Of a DNA stretch of 64,000 nt, positions 16,323 through 25,153 are shown piece after piece. The stretch is from Anaerococcus vaginalis. GTDB lineage: Bacteria; Bacillota; Clostridia; Tissierellales; Peptoniphilaceae. Below the pieces are notes generated by a model. It ran no database searches and was not told the DNA's origin. It saw nothing but the letters and a program-made list of their open reading frames with translations. The stretch is taken from assembly GCA_018363915.1 (NCBI GenBank), contig JAGZMY010000002.1, forward strand, positions 117,462 through 181,461, written 5' to 3'. The translations under genes were made by a program, and so were the position numbers. Numbering within the stretch: the first letter of the stretch is position 1; every line of letters begins with the position of its first letter.

Positions 16323-19300
16323 TTATTTTCTTTCTAGTTCAATTTTTACACTTTTATCATTTAATTCGAATTCTTCTATATCAAGATCTTTTACTTCCAT
16401 TGTATCTGCTAAAGTTTCTTTTTTGATTTCTTCTTCGTATTCACAAAGAGCTTTTTTCAATTCATCATCCCCACTGTAGAAAATATCAATCCTATCTGTA
16501 ACATCATAGCCATTTTCTTTTCTAAGATTTTGGATTTTTGATACAAATTCTCTTGCATATCCTTCTTTTTTTAGATCTTCTGTGATTTCTGTATCCAAAA
16601 CTACAAAGACATTTCCATCCATCTCAACATCAAATCCTTCTTTTGCTTGGATTCTTACGTCAAGATAATCTTTTTCAACTGTGTATTTTTCTCCGTTTAT
16701 TTCGATTTCTTGCGGAGAATTTTCAACTTTTTCTACAAATTCTTTTGCATCAACGCCAGCCAAGAATTTACCAAAGGCTCCCACATTTTTAGCAAAAATT
16801 TGTCCAACTTTTCTGAAGTTTGGTTTTAAATAATAATCCATAAAGTCAGAAAGATCATCTGCAAATTCAACTTCTTTTATGTTTAATTCTTCTTTGATTA
16901 AGCCTGTTAAATCGCCGATTGTGTCTTTAAATGATCCATCTACAATTATTTTTTCTAGAGGTTGACGAACCTTGATTGATTCTTTTTCCCTTGATGCACG
17001 ACCAAGTGTAACCATTTTTCTTACAAGATCCATTTTCTCTTCTAATTTTTCATCAATCAAATCTTCATTAACTTCATCAAGTTTTTCAACGTGAACTGAA
17101 AGTCCATCTGTCAAATTTCTGTAGATTTCTTCTGAAATAAATGGAGCTATAGGAGCTGTCATTTTTGAAAGACTTAGTAAAACATCGTAGCATGTTTTGT
17201 AAACTGCTTTTTTGGATTCTGTTAAATCTTCTCTCCAAAATCTCTTTCTATTTCTTCTTATATACCAATTTGATAAATCTTCTACAACAAAATCATTTAC
17301 CAAATGAACAACCTTGTTGTAGTCAAAAGATTCCATTTGTTCGTAATAAGCTTTTAATAGTGAATTTAATCTTGAATATAACCACTTGTCGATTTCTTCA
17401 AGCTCTACATTTTCAAAATTTTTGATCTCATCAAGTCCAATATTATCTGTATTTGCATAAAGAACAAAGAAATTATAAACATTTTCTATTGTCCTAAAGA
17501 AATTATTTTTAACTTCGATTAGTCCTTTTTCGTCAAATTTTGTTGGAACCCAGCAAGGTGATACAAAAAGTGAATAAAATCTTACTGCATCTGCACCGTA
17601 CTTATCAAATAATTCAAATGGATTTAGGGTATTTCCTTTTGATTTTGACATTTTTTGTCCGTTTTTATCAACAACCAAGTCATTTACCAATACATTTTTG
17701 TATGGTGCTTTTCCTGTAATAATTGTTGAAATAGCCATGAGTGAATAGAACCATCCTCTTGTTTGGTCGATTCCTTCACAAATGAAATCTGCTGGGAAAT
17801 AATTTTCAAAATCTTCTCCCTTTGCAAATGGATAATGAACTTGTGAAAATGGCATTGCTCCTGAGTCAAACCAAACGTCAATTACATCTGGAACCCTGTG
17901 CATTACTTTTCCACATTCTGGACAAGTTAAAGTTACATCATCAACATAAGGTCTGTGAAGTTCTATATCTTCACTTATATCTTCTCTTGCTTTTTCAGCC
18001 AATTCTTTTCTTGAACCTATTGATTCAACGTGACCACAATCGTCACATCTCCAAAGATTTAGTGGAGTTCCCCAATATCTTGACCTTGAAATTGCCCAAT
18101 CTTTTACATTTTCGAGCCAATTTCCAAATCTTTTATCTCCGATTGTTTGTGGATACCAATTAACCTCGTTATTATTTTCAACCATTTTTTCAGAAAGTTT
18201 GCTCATTTCTATATACCAAGATGGTTTTGCGTAATAAACAAGTGGAGTTTTACATCTCCAACAGTGAGGATAATTATGTTCGATTGTTTGTTTTTTATAA
18301 ACTTTTCCTTCATCTCTTAAATGTAAGAAAATTTCTTCGTTTGTATCAAAAATAAATTTGCCCTTCCAAGGAGTTTCTGTAAAACATCCTTCAAGGTCAA
18401 CTGGTTGAACGAATGGCAAATTATATTTTCTTCCAAGTTGGTAATCATCTTCTCCAAAAGCTGGAGCTGTGTGAACAATTCCTGTACCATCTTCTGCTGA
18501 AACATAATCAGCACAAGTTAAGAAAAATGCCTTTCCATCTGGCTTTACATATGGAAGTAATTGTTCATACTCAACATATTCAAGATCTTTTCCCTTCATC
18601 TCTTCAACAACTTCATAATCATGATCTGCCATAACTTTTTCAAGCAAAGATTTTGCCAAATAATAATAGCATCCATCAGTTTTATCGTTTACTTTTACAT
18701 AGTCAAGTTCTGGATGAACAGTCAAAGCTACGTTTGATGGAAGAGTCCATGGAGTTGTTGTCCAAGCTAGGAAATATTCATTTTCGGCATCTTTTTTCTT
18801 AAATTTACAAATTAAAGTTATGGCCTTATCCATTTGATAACCTTGAGCAACTTCGTGACTTGCAAGACCTGTTCCACATCTTGGACAATATGGCATAACT
18901 TTTGCCCCTTCATAAATTAATCCTTTTTTGAAAGCCTCATTTAATAACCACCATTCGGTTTCTATATAATCATTGTCCAAAGTTATGTAAGGATTATCCA
19001 TATCATAAAGAAAAGCCATCCTGTCTGACATATCTCTCCACATGTCTGAATATTTAAAAACTGAATCCTTACATTTTTGGTTAAATTTTTCAACGCCGTA
19101 TTTTTCTATTTGATCTTTTTCTGTAAAGCCTAATTCTTTTTCAACTTCGATTTCAACAGGAAGTCCGTGTGTATCCCATCCAGCTTTTTTCAAAACCTTA
19201 AAGCCCATCATATTTTTATATCTTGAAGTCATATCCTTCAAAGTTCTTGCTATAACGTGGTGGATTCCTGGTTTTCCATTTGCAGTTGGAGGCCCATCAT

Positions 19301-19433
19301 AAATTATATATTCGTCTGCATCTTCTCTTGTTGTAAAAGTCTTATCCAATAGGTCTATATCAGCCCAGTATTTGGAAAGATCAAGTTCTCTTTGTTTAGT
19401 ATTTTTTGTATCTAATGATTTAAAACTTGCCAT
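16323..19433 (-). CDS. ileS: Isoleucyl-tRNA synthetase, type 2 (altered HIGH motif)
   Basis: 1036-residue class Ia synthetase, longer than typical IleRS1. The nucleotide-binding motif at residues 56-59 reads GIHH in 'KPGIHHVIARTLKD' instead of HxGH. The second motif is canonical 'KMSKS'. CP1 editing-domain and C-terminal anticodon-binding regions are present by length. Type 2 enzymes of this kind are eukaryote-like and mupirocin-resistant, and the swapped GxHH form is reported to be hyper-resistant. It is the only ileS in the window and is preceded by a T-box leader, so it is probably the housekeeping enzyme. Confidence 0.93.
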   Translation of the reverse strand: MASFKSLDTKNTKQRELDLSKYWADIDLLDKTFTTREDADEYIIYDGPPTANGKPGIHHVIARTLKDMTSRYKNMMGFKVLKKAGWDTHGLPVEIEVEKELGFTEKDQIEKYGVEKFNQKCKDSVFKYSDMWRDMSDRMAFLYDMDNPYITLDNDYIETEWWLLNEAFKKGLIYEGAKVMPYCPRCGTGLASHEVAQGYQMDKAITLICKFKKKDAENEYFLAWTTTPWTLPSNVALTVHPELDYVKVNDKTDGCYYYLAKSLLEKVMADHDYEVVEEMKGKDLEYVEYEQLLPYVKPDGKAFFLTCADYVSAEDGTGIVHTAPAFGEDDYQLGRKYNLPFVQPVDLEGCFTETPWKGKFIFDTNEEIFLHLRDEGKVYKKQTIEHNYPHCWRCKTPLVYYAKPSWYIEMSKLSEKMVENNNEVNWYPQTIGDKRFGNWLENVKDWAISRSRYWGTPLNLWRCDDCGHVESIGSRKELAEKAREDISEDIELHRPYVDDVTLTCPECGKVMHRVPDVIDVWFDSGAMPFSQVHYPFAKGEDFENYFPADFICEGIDQTRGWFYSLMAISTIITGKAPYKNVLVNDLVVDKNGQKMSKSKGNTLNPFELFDKYGADAVRFYSLFVSPCWVPTKFDEKGLIEVKNNFFRTIENVYNFFVLYANTDNIGLDEIKNFENVELEEIDKWLYSRLNSLLKAYYEQMESFDYNKVVHLVNDFVVEDLSNWYIRRNRKRFWREDLTESKKAVYKTCYDVLLSLSKMTAPIAPFISEEIYRNLTDGLSVHVEKLDEVNEDLIDEKLEEKMDLVRKMVTLGRASREKESIKVRQPLEKIIVDGSFKDTIGDLTGLIKEELNIKEVEFADDLSDFMDYYLKPNFRKVGQIFAKNVGAFGKFLAGVDAKEFVEKVENSPQEIEINGEKYTVEKDYLDVRIQAKEGFDVEMDGNVFVVLDTEITEDLKKEGYAREFVSKIQNLRKENGYDVTDRIDIFYSGDDELKKALCEYEEEIKKETLADTMEVKDLDIEEFELNDKSVKIELERK

Positions 19434-19485
19434 AATTCCCTTTCTTTCTTGTAAATTTTCTTTTAAAATAAATTATAATAAAAAA

Positions 19486-19690
19486 ACGCCCCCAGAAGGG
19501 ACGGTCCACCCAAAAATTGAGTATGAAGTTAACGCCTATCTTACGTAATAAACTAATTTTTTCATTTATTAAGCTAAAAGATGATCTTCATAATAAAAAA
19601 TTCATAGCCACTTTCACCTAAAGGCCTCTCTGTAAATTATTTTTTAAAACTACTCTTCTTTTAATCGCCTATATCTACTGACTAATTTAC
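19486..19690 (-). promoter_or_regulatory. T-box leader of ileS (tRNA-Ile responsive)
   Basis: On the minus strand the leader shows Stem I hallmarks: 'gaagagtag', then 'acagagaggc' and 'aggtgaaagt' (distal loop), then 'gaagatcatc' offering ATC (Ile) as specifier. Downstream are 'gggtggaccg', a T-box-like bulge lacking one base of the consensus UGGNACC, and a terminator cgtccc / gggggcg followed by seven T (19,480-19,502). Uncharged tRNA-Ile should favour antitermination. It fills most of the 307-bp gap upstream of ileS. Confidence 0.8.
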
Positions 19691-19712
19691 TATTTTTAAA
19701 GAAAAAAGTCAA
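19684..19712 (-). promoter_or_regulatory. Promoter of the ileS leader
   Basis: Minus-strand -35 ttgact (19707-19712), 17-bp spacer and -10 taaatt (19684-19689), positioned directly before the T-box Stem I. Confidence 0.5.
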
Positions 19713-19740
19713 ATTGCTTTTTATTTAAAAAAATATATAT

Positions 19741-20154
19741 TTATAAAACCATAAAAAGAGTTCCTGCTGTAATTAAAATACATCCAATAATAGATTTTTC
19801 CGTAAATTCTTCGCCCAAAAATAAAAATGCAAGAATTAAAGTCAAAACCACACTCATTTTATCAATTGGAACAACCTTTGAGGCGTTTCCATATTTTAAG
19901 GCTCCATAATAACAAAGCCAACTAAGTCCAGTCGCAAGTCCTGATAAAATTAAAAATATCCAGGATTTTTTGCTAATATTATAAATTCCAGAAAATGATG
20001 AAGTAATAAAAACCATGCCCCAGCTCATTATTAAAACTACAAAAGTCCTAATCGCAGTTGCAAGATTTGAATTTACCCCTTCTATTCCAACTTTTGCCAA
20101 AATTGAAGTTAGAGCTGCAAAAATTGATGAAAAAATCGCAAGTAAAAGCCACAT
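19741..20154 (-). CDS. EamA-domain (DMT superfamily) small transporter
   Basis: 137 residues, a single EamA domain with about five membrane helices. 'GLSWLCYYGALKYGNASKVVPIDKMS' carries the substrate-path signature of the half-size EamA family. Such half transporters are assumed to dimerise. The substrate is unknown. It follows the AMMECR1-domain gene by 10 bp on the same strand and probably shares its transcript. Confidence 0.82.
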   Translation of the reverse strand: MWLLLAIFSSIFAALTSILAKVGIEGVNSNLATAIRTFVVLIMSWGMVFITSSFSGIYNISKKSWIFLILSGLATGLSWLCYYGALKYGNASKVVPIDKMSVVLTLILAFLFLGEEFTEKSIIGCILITAGTLFMVL

Positions 20155-20164
20155 AATATCTCCC

Positions 20165-20656
20165 CTATTTATGTATTTTCATTCTAAATTTATCAATAGA
20201 AAAATTATCCCAGCTGTCAACATTTGAAACTTCTAGGGCTTTTTCTAACATTTCTATATCAGATTTAAAATCTTTTCTGTAAAAATAATAATTTTCTTCC
20301 ATAAAAGAGAGCATTATCCCATCATAATCATTAAAATCTTCAATAAATCTAAGTTTTTCTACATCAAAATATTCAAAAACTTTTATCTCTAAATCTTTTA
20401 ATTTTTCTTTTCTAATTGGATTAAATTTTAAATCAAAAAATCCTGCGTTTACTGCCTCATAAACTATATCAAGTCCTAAATTTTTCCTAGTTGGAAAAAT
20501 TGAGCCAGAAATTCCTTTTAGCCTTCCATTAATTTTTACTTCAATTCTAATTCCATTTGAATTTTTCTTAAATTTTTCATCAAAATCCCTTAAATAAGTT
20601 TTATTTTCTAAATAATATTCAATTGCATCATAAGCAAGTTTTACATAATCATCCAT
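20165..20656 (-). CDS. AMMECR1-domain protein
   Basis: 163 residues. The core 'RIEVKINGRLKGISGSIFPT' followed by 'IVYEAVNAGFFDLKFNPI' and 'LKDLEIKVFEYFD' matches the AMMECR1 domain (inhibition-type strand plus the A-x-x-A-F-x-D-x-R/K-F-x-P segment). The radical-SAM and Memo partners of the AmmeMemoRadiSam set are not in this window. Its ATG overlaps the stop of the glutathione peroxidase reading frame (TAATG), a relic of coupling. Molecular function is not known. Confidence 0.75.
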   Translation of the reverse strand: MDDYVKLAYDAIEYYLENKTYLRDFDEKFKKNSNGIRIEVKINGRLKGISGSIFPTRKNLGLDIVYEAVNAGFFDLKFNPIRKEKLKDLEIKVFEYFDVEKLRFIEDFNDYDGIMLSFMEENYYFYRKDFKSDIEMLEKALEVSNVDSWDNFSIDKFRMKIHK

Positions 20657-21126
20657 TACAATAAACTTTCTATATCCTCTTTAATTTTTTCGGGTTTTGT
20701 CGTTGGGGCAAATCTTTTTACAACTTTTCCATCCCTATCAACTAAAAATTTTGTAAAATTCCATTATATCTTCCCACCAAGAATTCCTCCTTCTTCTTTT
20801 TTCAAAAAGGTATAAAGAGGATCTTCATTTTCTCCATTGACATCAATTTTTTGAAATCTGTCAAATTTTGTCCCAAAATTAAGTGTGCAAAATGAATCAA
20901 TTTCTTGGTCATTTTCTGGAGCTTGGTTTTTAAATTGATTGCATGGAAAATCCAAAATTTCAAAGCCTTTTTCATGATATTCTTCATAAAGTTTTTCAAG
21001 TCCCTCATATTGAGGAGTAAATCCGCATTTTGTTGCTGTATTTACAATTAGTAAAACTTTTCCCTTATATTTTTCAAGTTTAACATCTTCACCCTTGTTA
21101 TTTTTTACTACAAAATCATATATCAT
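20656..21126 (-). pseudogene. Glutathione peroxidase interrupted by an in-frame stop
   Basis: The frame encodes a complete non-selenium glutathione-peroxidase-like protein (BtuE/GpxA type): 'NTATKCGFTPQYEGLE' with the peroxidatic Cys, and 'DFPCNQFKNQAPE'. After 'GGILGGKI' a TAA (20764-20766) stands where most homologues have Lys. The same frame then continues 'WNFTKFLVDRDGKVVKRF' to a natural stop at 20656, total about 155 residues. Translation to the first stop gives 120 residues lacking the C-terminal Trp/Asn strand. A nonsense mutation, a sequencing error or stop readthrough are possible. Confidence 0.85.
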
Positions 21127-21254
21127 ATAAATCTCCTTTGATTTTTATTTTTTACATTTACTTTAATTATTTACCCACTTTATAGATAAATTTAGAAAAT
21201 TTGGGTAAATTAATAAATAGAGATTAGTATAAAAGTTAAAAAAGGAGAAAATAA

Positions 21255-22436
21255 ATGTACGATTATTTAATTGTTGGAAATGGAATAGCAGGTCAAAAGG
21301 CCGCTGAAACTATTAGAAAAAAAGAAGAAAATTCTTCTATTATTATAATTTCAAAATCAGCAAAACACACTTATTGGAGAACAAAATTATCTGAGCTTAT
21401 TGCAAAAGATTTTACAGATGATGAAATTTTGGTAAAAAAACCTGAATGGTACGAAAAAAATAATATAGAAGAAAAGCTTGAATGTGAAGTAGAAAAACTT
21501 GACCTTGAAAATAAAAAGGCAATTTTAAAAAACGGTGAAGAAATTGAATATGGTAAGGCTCTAATAGCAACAGGATCTCATCCATTTGTACCACCAATAA
21601 AAAATATTGACGCTGATGGAGTTTTTGCAATTAGAAGTGTTGAAGATTTAAATTCTTTCAAAAACCACATCAAGGAAAACAAGAAAGTTGTAGTAATTGG
21701 TGGAGGACTTTTGGGACTTGAAGCTGCTTTTTCTGTAAAAAATACAGGTTGCGAAGTCCTTGTTATTGAAACTTTTGACTATATTTTGGGAAAACAACTT
21801 GATAATGAGCTTTCCAAAAAATTAGAAAAAGAATTAAATGATGCAGGAATAAAAACTTCTACAGGAAAAAATACTGCAGAAATTTTAGAAAAAGATGGCA
21901 AGGTTTGTGGAGTAAAGCTTGAAGATGGAGAAGAAATCGAAGCAAATACAATTTTGGTTCAAACAGGTGTGAGAAATAATCTAGAACTTGCAGAAAAATC
22001 TGGACTTGAAATTGATCGTGGAATCCTTGTAAATGAAAATTTAAAAACAAGTGATGATAATGTATATGCAGCAGGAGACTGTATGCAATTAGGAAAAGCT
22101 ACAATCGGTCTTTGGACAGCATCAATGGAAATGGGAGAAATTGCAGGAAGCAATATGACAGGAGATAACAAAACTTATCAAACACCAAAACCATTTTCTT
22201 CCCTTCTTCTTGGAGATATAAAACTATTTTCAGCAGGCTTTAATTCAGGCGAGGCAATAGAAGAAATCAAAAAAGAAGACGGAGAAAAAATCTACAAATT
22301 GTTCAAAAAAGGCGAAGATTTTGTAGGAGGCATCCTCTATAAAGACATAAAATTCCAAAATGATGTCAAAAAAATAGTATTTGAAAAAGAAGATCCAAAA
22401 AATACAAAACTTGGAAAAGAAATTTTTGGGATGTAA
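21255..22436 (+). CDS. FAD/NAD(P)H oxidoreductase (NADH:rubredoxin reductase-like)
   Basis: 393 residues. The FAD-binding 'GNGIAGQKAAE' is at the N-terminus, the NAD(P)-binding 'VIGGGLLGLEAA' near residue 150, and the FAD-contact 'VYAAGDC' follows. This two-dinucleotide fold matches NADH:rubredoxin oxidoreductases and nitrite-reductase-type flavoproteins of clostridia, which feed O2 and peroxide scavenging. RBS 'aaaggag' lies 8 nt before the ATG. It is divergent from the broken peroxidase gene, consistent with an oxidative-stress locus. Confidence 0.85.
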   Translation: MYDYLIVGNGIAGQKAAETIRKKEENSSIIIISKSAKHTYWRTKLSELIAKDFTDDEILVKKPEWYEKNNIEEKLECEVEKLDLENKKAILKNGEEIEYGKALIATGSHPFVPPIKNIDADGVFAIRSVEDLNSFKNHIKENKKVVVIGGGLLGLEAAFSVKNTGCEVLVIETFDYILGKQLDNELSKKLEKELNDAGIKTSTGKNTAEILEKDGKVCGVKLEDGEEIEANTILVQTGVRNNLELAEKSGLEIDRGILVNENLKTSDDNVYAAGDCMQLGKATIGLWTASMEMGEIAGSNMTGDNKTYQTPKPFSSLLLGDIKLFSAGFNSGEAIEEIKKEDGEKIYKLFKKGEDFVGGILYKDIKFQNDVKKIVFEKEDPKNTKLGKEIFGM

Positions 22437-22447
22437 GAAATAAAAAT

Positions 22448-22493
22448 AAAACGGATTTTAAATTGAAAAAAATCAATATAAGATCCGTTTTTT
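22448..22493. terminator. Bidirectional terminator between convergent genes
   Basis: Arms aaacggattttа-type: aaacggat at the left and atccgttt at the right around an AT loop, with T runs on the plus strand and A/T tracts on the other side. It serves the flavoprotein gene (+) and the asparaginase gene (-). Confidence 0.8.
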
Positions 22494-22497
22494 ATTT

Positions 22498-23499
22498 TTA
22501 AAATTGAGGAACAATTTCTCCAACTTTTTCTCCCCTATGATTTCTAATAGTTTTGTCAGCTATTTTATCATAGTACTCATATTCATCCTTTTTTATTACT
22601 CCCAATTTTTTTAGTAAATGAATCAATATAACATTTCTTGTTTCAGAATTTCCATCGTAGGTTTTTATAGCAAATCCATATTTTTTATCAGGCAACAAGC
22701 CGCCAAAATATCCATTTGCCCCAGATTTTACAATTAATTCTCCCTTATGTTTTTCTATTAACAAATGGTCAATCCTATCTGAACCAGAAGTATAAATTGA
22801 ATTTTCGCTAATATCTTCAATTATTTCTTTAGCAGGGTTTGAAAGATTTTCTGGTAAATTATCATAGTCTGATAACTTAGCCATTCCATGTGCAAAATTA
22901 TATAATGGTAGAGCATGAACTGGAACTCCACAACCGTCTACAGAAATGTAATCTCTAGTAATATCAAACTCACAAAGATTTGAAATCATCTCAGTAATTA
23001 GTTTTTGAACAGGATGGTCAATTTTGTAATAATCACCCAAACTTTCCTTTAAAATAATTGCTGACATTAACATGCCTGAATGTTTTCCACTGCAATTATT
23101 GTGAATATCTCTTGGCTTCTCGTTATTTTTAATCATATTTTCTGTAACATCTTTTTTAAATGGATAATGAGGACCACACTTTAGATAAGATTCATCAAGG
23201 CCAATTTTTTCAAGTATGGCTGAGACTGTTTTTATATGAAAATCTTCCCCTGAATGAGATGCGCAAATCTGTGCAACTTCTTTTGGACTAAGATTAAATT
23301 TTTTAACAGCTCCAAGTGAAAGCGGAACCATGGCTTGCATAAGTTTAGCACTTGAACGAGGAAAAGATATTTCATCAGGATTTCCTTTTGAAAAAATAAT
23401 TTTTCCATCTTTATCTACAACTACTAATGATCCAAATGTATATAAATCTTCTAGTTTTCCCCTATAAATTTTTAATAATAAATCCATTTTATCTTCCAT
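22498..23499 (-). CDS. Asparaginase (thermolabile Rhizobium-type, PF06089)
   Basis: 333 residues. 'FPRSSAKLMQAMVPL', 'ASHSGEDFH' and 'NNCSGKHSGMLM' are hallmarks of the Asparaginase_II family, distinct from the E. coli AnsA/AnsB fold and related to serine-hydrolase-like enzymes. It hydrolyses L-asparagine to aspartate and ammonia. It begins 3 bp after the NhaC-type antiporter stop. An internal ATG four codons in is an alternative start. Confidence 0.88.
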   Translation of the reverse strand: MEDKMDLLLKIYRGKLEDLYTFGSLVVVDKDGKIIFSKGNPDEISFPRSSAKLMQAMVPLSLGAVKKFNLSPKEVAQICASHSGEDFHIKTVSAILEKIGLDESYLKCGPHYPFKKDVTENMIKNNEKPRDIHNNCSGKHSGMLMSAIILKESLGDYYKIDHPVQKLITEMISNLCEFDITRDYISVDGCGVPVHALPLYNFAHGMAKLSDYDNLPENLSNPAKEIIEDISENSIYTSGSDRIDHLLIEKHKGELIVKSGANGYFGGLLPDKKYGFAIKTYDGNSETRNVILIHLLKKLGVIKKDEYEYYDKIADKTIRNHRGEKVGEIVPQF

Positions 23500-23501
23500 A
23501 A

Positions 23502-24968
23502 TTATTCTTCTTTCATTTCTAATTTTTCCAATTCTTCTAATTTTTCCAATTCTTCTAATCTTTCTAATTCTTCCAATTCTTCGTCAGTATATCTAGCTAT
23601 TCCTATTCCAGTTGCAGCACAAACTAAGTTAAAAAGTGGACTTATGTAGCAGAAAAATACGAAAGGTACAAAAGTTTCAAAATCAATGCCCAAGGTATCA
23701 ACAATAAACATAGCTGTTACTCCATAAGGAATTAATGTTACTCCCAAAGTTCCACAATCCTCACTGATACGTGAAGCATTTTCTGGTTTTAATTTATTCT
23801 TTTTAAATAAATCAAGCATAGTAGATTGAACCATAATTGCTCCAAACATATGAGAACCTGTCAAAGCAATTGATAAGTAGTCTACAAACATAGCGGAAAA
23901 AATTAAAGAGAAAGTTGATTTTAATTTCTTTCCTATTGGTTCAATTATTACATTTAATATATCCATATCTCTAATCATTCCACCTAAAGCAGTCGTGAAA
24001 ATAAGAGCTTGTATAGTTCTTGTCATGCTATCCATTCCACCACGGTTTAATAGGGTATTTAAAAATTCATCTTTAAAATCATATTCAAAACCTTTAAGGG
24101 CAGAATTTAAAACTAAAGTTGCGTCAAATTTTTGATAAAAAACAGCTAAAATCATTCCTAAAACTCCACCAATAAGAATTGATTGAGATGCTGGACGTTG
24201 TTTTACCAATAAAATTACAACTACAATTAAGGGAATTAGGGTTATTGGACTTATTGTAAAAAATTCTTTTAAACTTTCACCAACAACTTCAACCGCTTGC
24301 ATATCTGCATCAGCACTTTTGCCGCTACCCAAAATTAAAAATAAAATTAAAGAAATTATGAAAGCAGGAACTGTTGTATACAACATGTGTTTAACGTGGG
24401 TCATTAACGGGACTCCCATTACACCAGATTGAAAATTTGTTGTATCTGACAAAGGTGAAAGTTTATCACCAAACCATGATCCAGAAATTAATGCTCCAGC
24501 AACCATTCCCGGATTAATTCCCATACTAATTCCAATTCCTAAGAGAGCTACTCCAACTGTACCAATTGTTCCCCATGAAGTTCCTGTAAACATTGATACT
24601 ATAGCACAAATAATCAAAGTTGTTGCTAAATAATATTTTGGATTAATAATTTTAAGTCCATAATAAATAATTGTTGGTACAGTTCCAGATGCTATCCATG
24701 ATGAAATCAAAACTCCAACAGCAAGCATTATTACAACTGATTGTAAAGATTTTCCAACTTGTTTTATTCCTATTTTTTCTAGTTCTTTGTATGTATAACC
24801 TAATTTAATTGCAAATAAATTTACAACTAACCACGCTAAAAACATTACTACAGCAAGTGGTGCTTTCAAAATTGTTAATCCTACAATTAGCATAGCCGCC
24901 AAAGTTACTAACAAAAGTACCGAATATCCAAAAGTCGGTCTTTTTTTAATTAAAACTAAATCTTCCAT
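23502..24968 (-). CDS. NhaC-family Na+/H+ antiporter
   Basis: 488 residues with about 11-12 membrane segments. 'FTGTSWGTIGTVGVALLGIG' and 'SGSWFGDKLSPLSDTTNF' are NhaC-family motifs (related proteins exchange malate/lactate or amino acids). The last about 30 residues are a charged repeat of Glu-Leu-Glu-Lys units encoded by 18-bp tandem repeats. It is in an operon with asparaginase, so transport of an amino acid or dicarboxylate is possible. It is divergent from an RpiR regulator. Confidence 0.88.
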   Translation of the reverse strand: MEDLVLIKKRPTFGYSVLLLVTLAAMLIVGLTILKAPLAVVMFLAWLVVNLFAIKLGYTYKELEKIGIKQVGKSLQSVVIMLAVGVLISSWIASGTVPTIIYYGLKIINPKYYLATTLIICAIVSMFTGTSWGTIGTVGVALLGIGISMGINPGMVAGALISGSWFGDKLSPLSDTTNFQSGVMGVPLMTHVKHMLYTTVPAFIISLILFLILGSGKSADADMQAVEVVGESLKEFFTISPITLIPLIVVVILLVKQRPASQSILIGGVLGMILAVFYQKFDATLVLNSALKGFEYDFKDEFLNTLLNRGGMDSMTRTIQALIFTTALGGMIRDMDILNVIIEPIGKKLKSTFSLIFSAMFVDYLSIALTGSHMFGAIMVQSTMLDLFKKNKLKPENASRISEDCGTLGVTLIPYGVTAMFIVDTLGIDFETFVPFVFFCYISPLFNLVCAATGIGIARYTDEELEELERLEELEKLEELEKLEMKEE

Positions 24969-24992
24969 AATTCGCCTCCCAATTTGTATTTA

Positions 24993-25008
24993 ATGATAAG
25001 CTTACCAT
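24993..25008. promoter_or_regulatory. Palindrome upstream of nhaC (possible RpiR operator)
   Basis: 16-bp near-perfect palindrome atgataagcttaccat (one mismatched pair), 24 bp upstream of the NhaC start, in the 185-bp divergent spacer. An operator for the adjacent RpiR regulator is inferred from position. Confidence 0.4.
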
Positions 25009-25153
25009 TATTAATTAAAATATAGCACTTTTTAAATAATAAATCTAGTATTTATTTTATTTACGTAATATTTTTTAATTTTTTTGAAATATTTTAAAGT
25101 TTTTACTATATTTTATTTGTGCTATAATGAACTTAGTTTATGGAGGTGAGATC

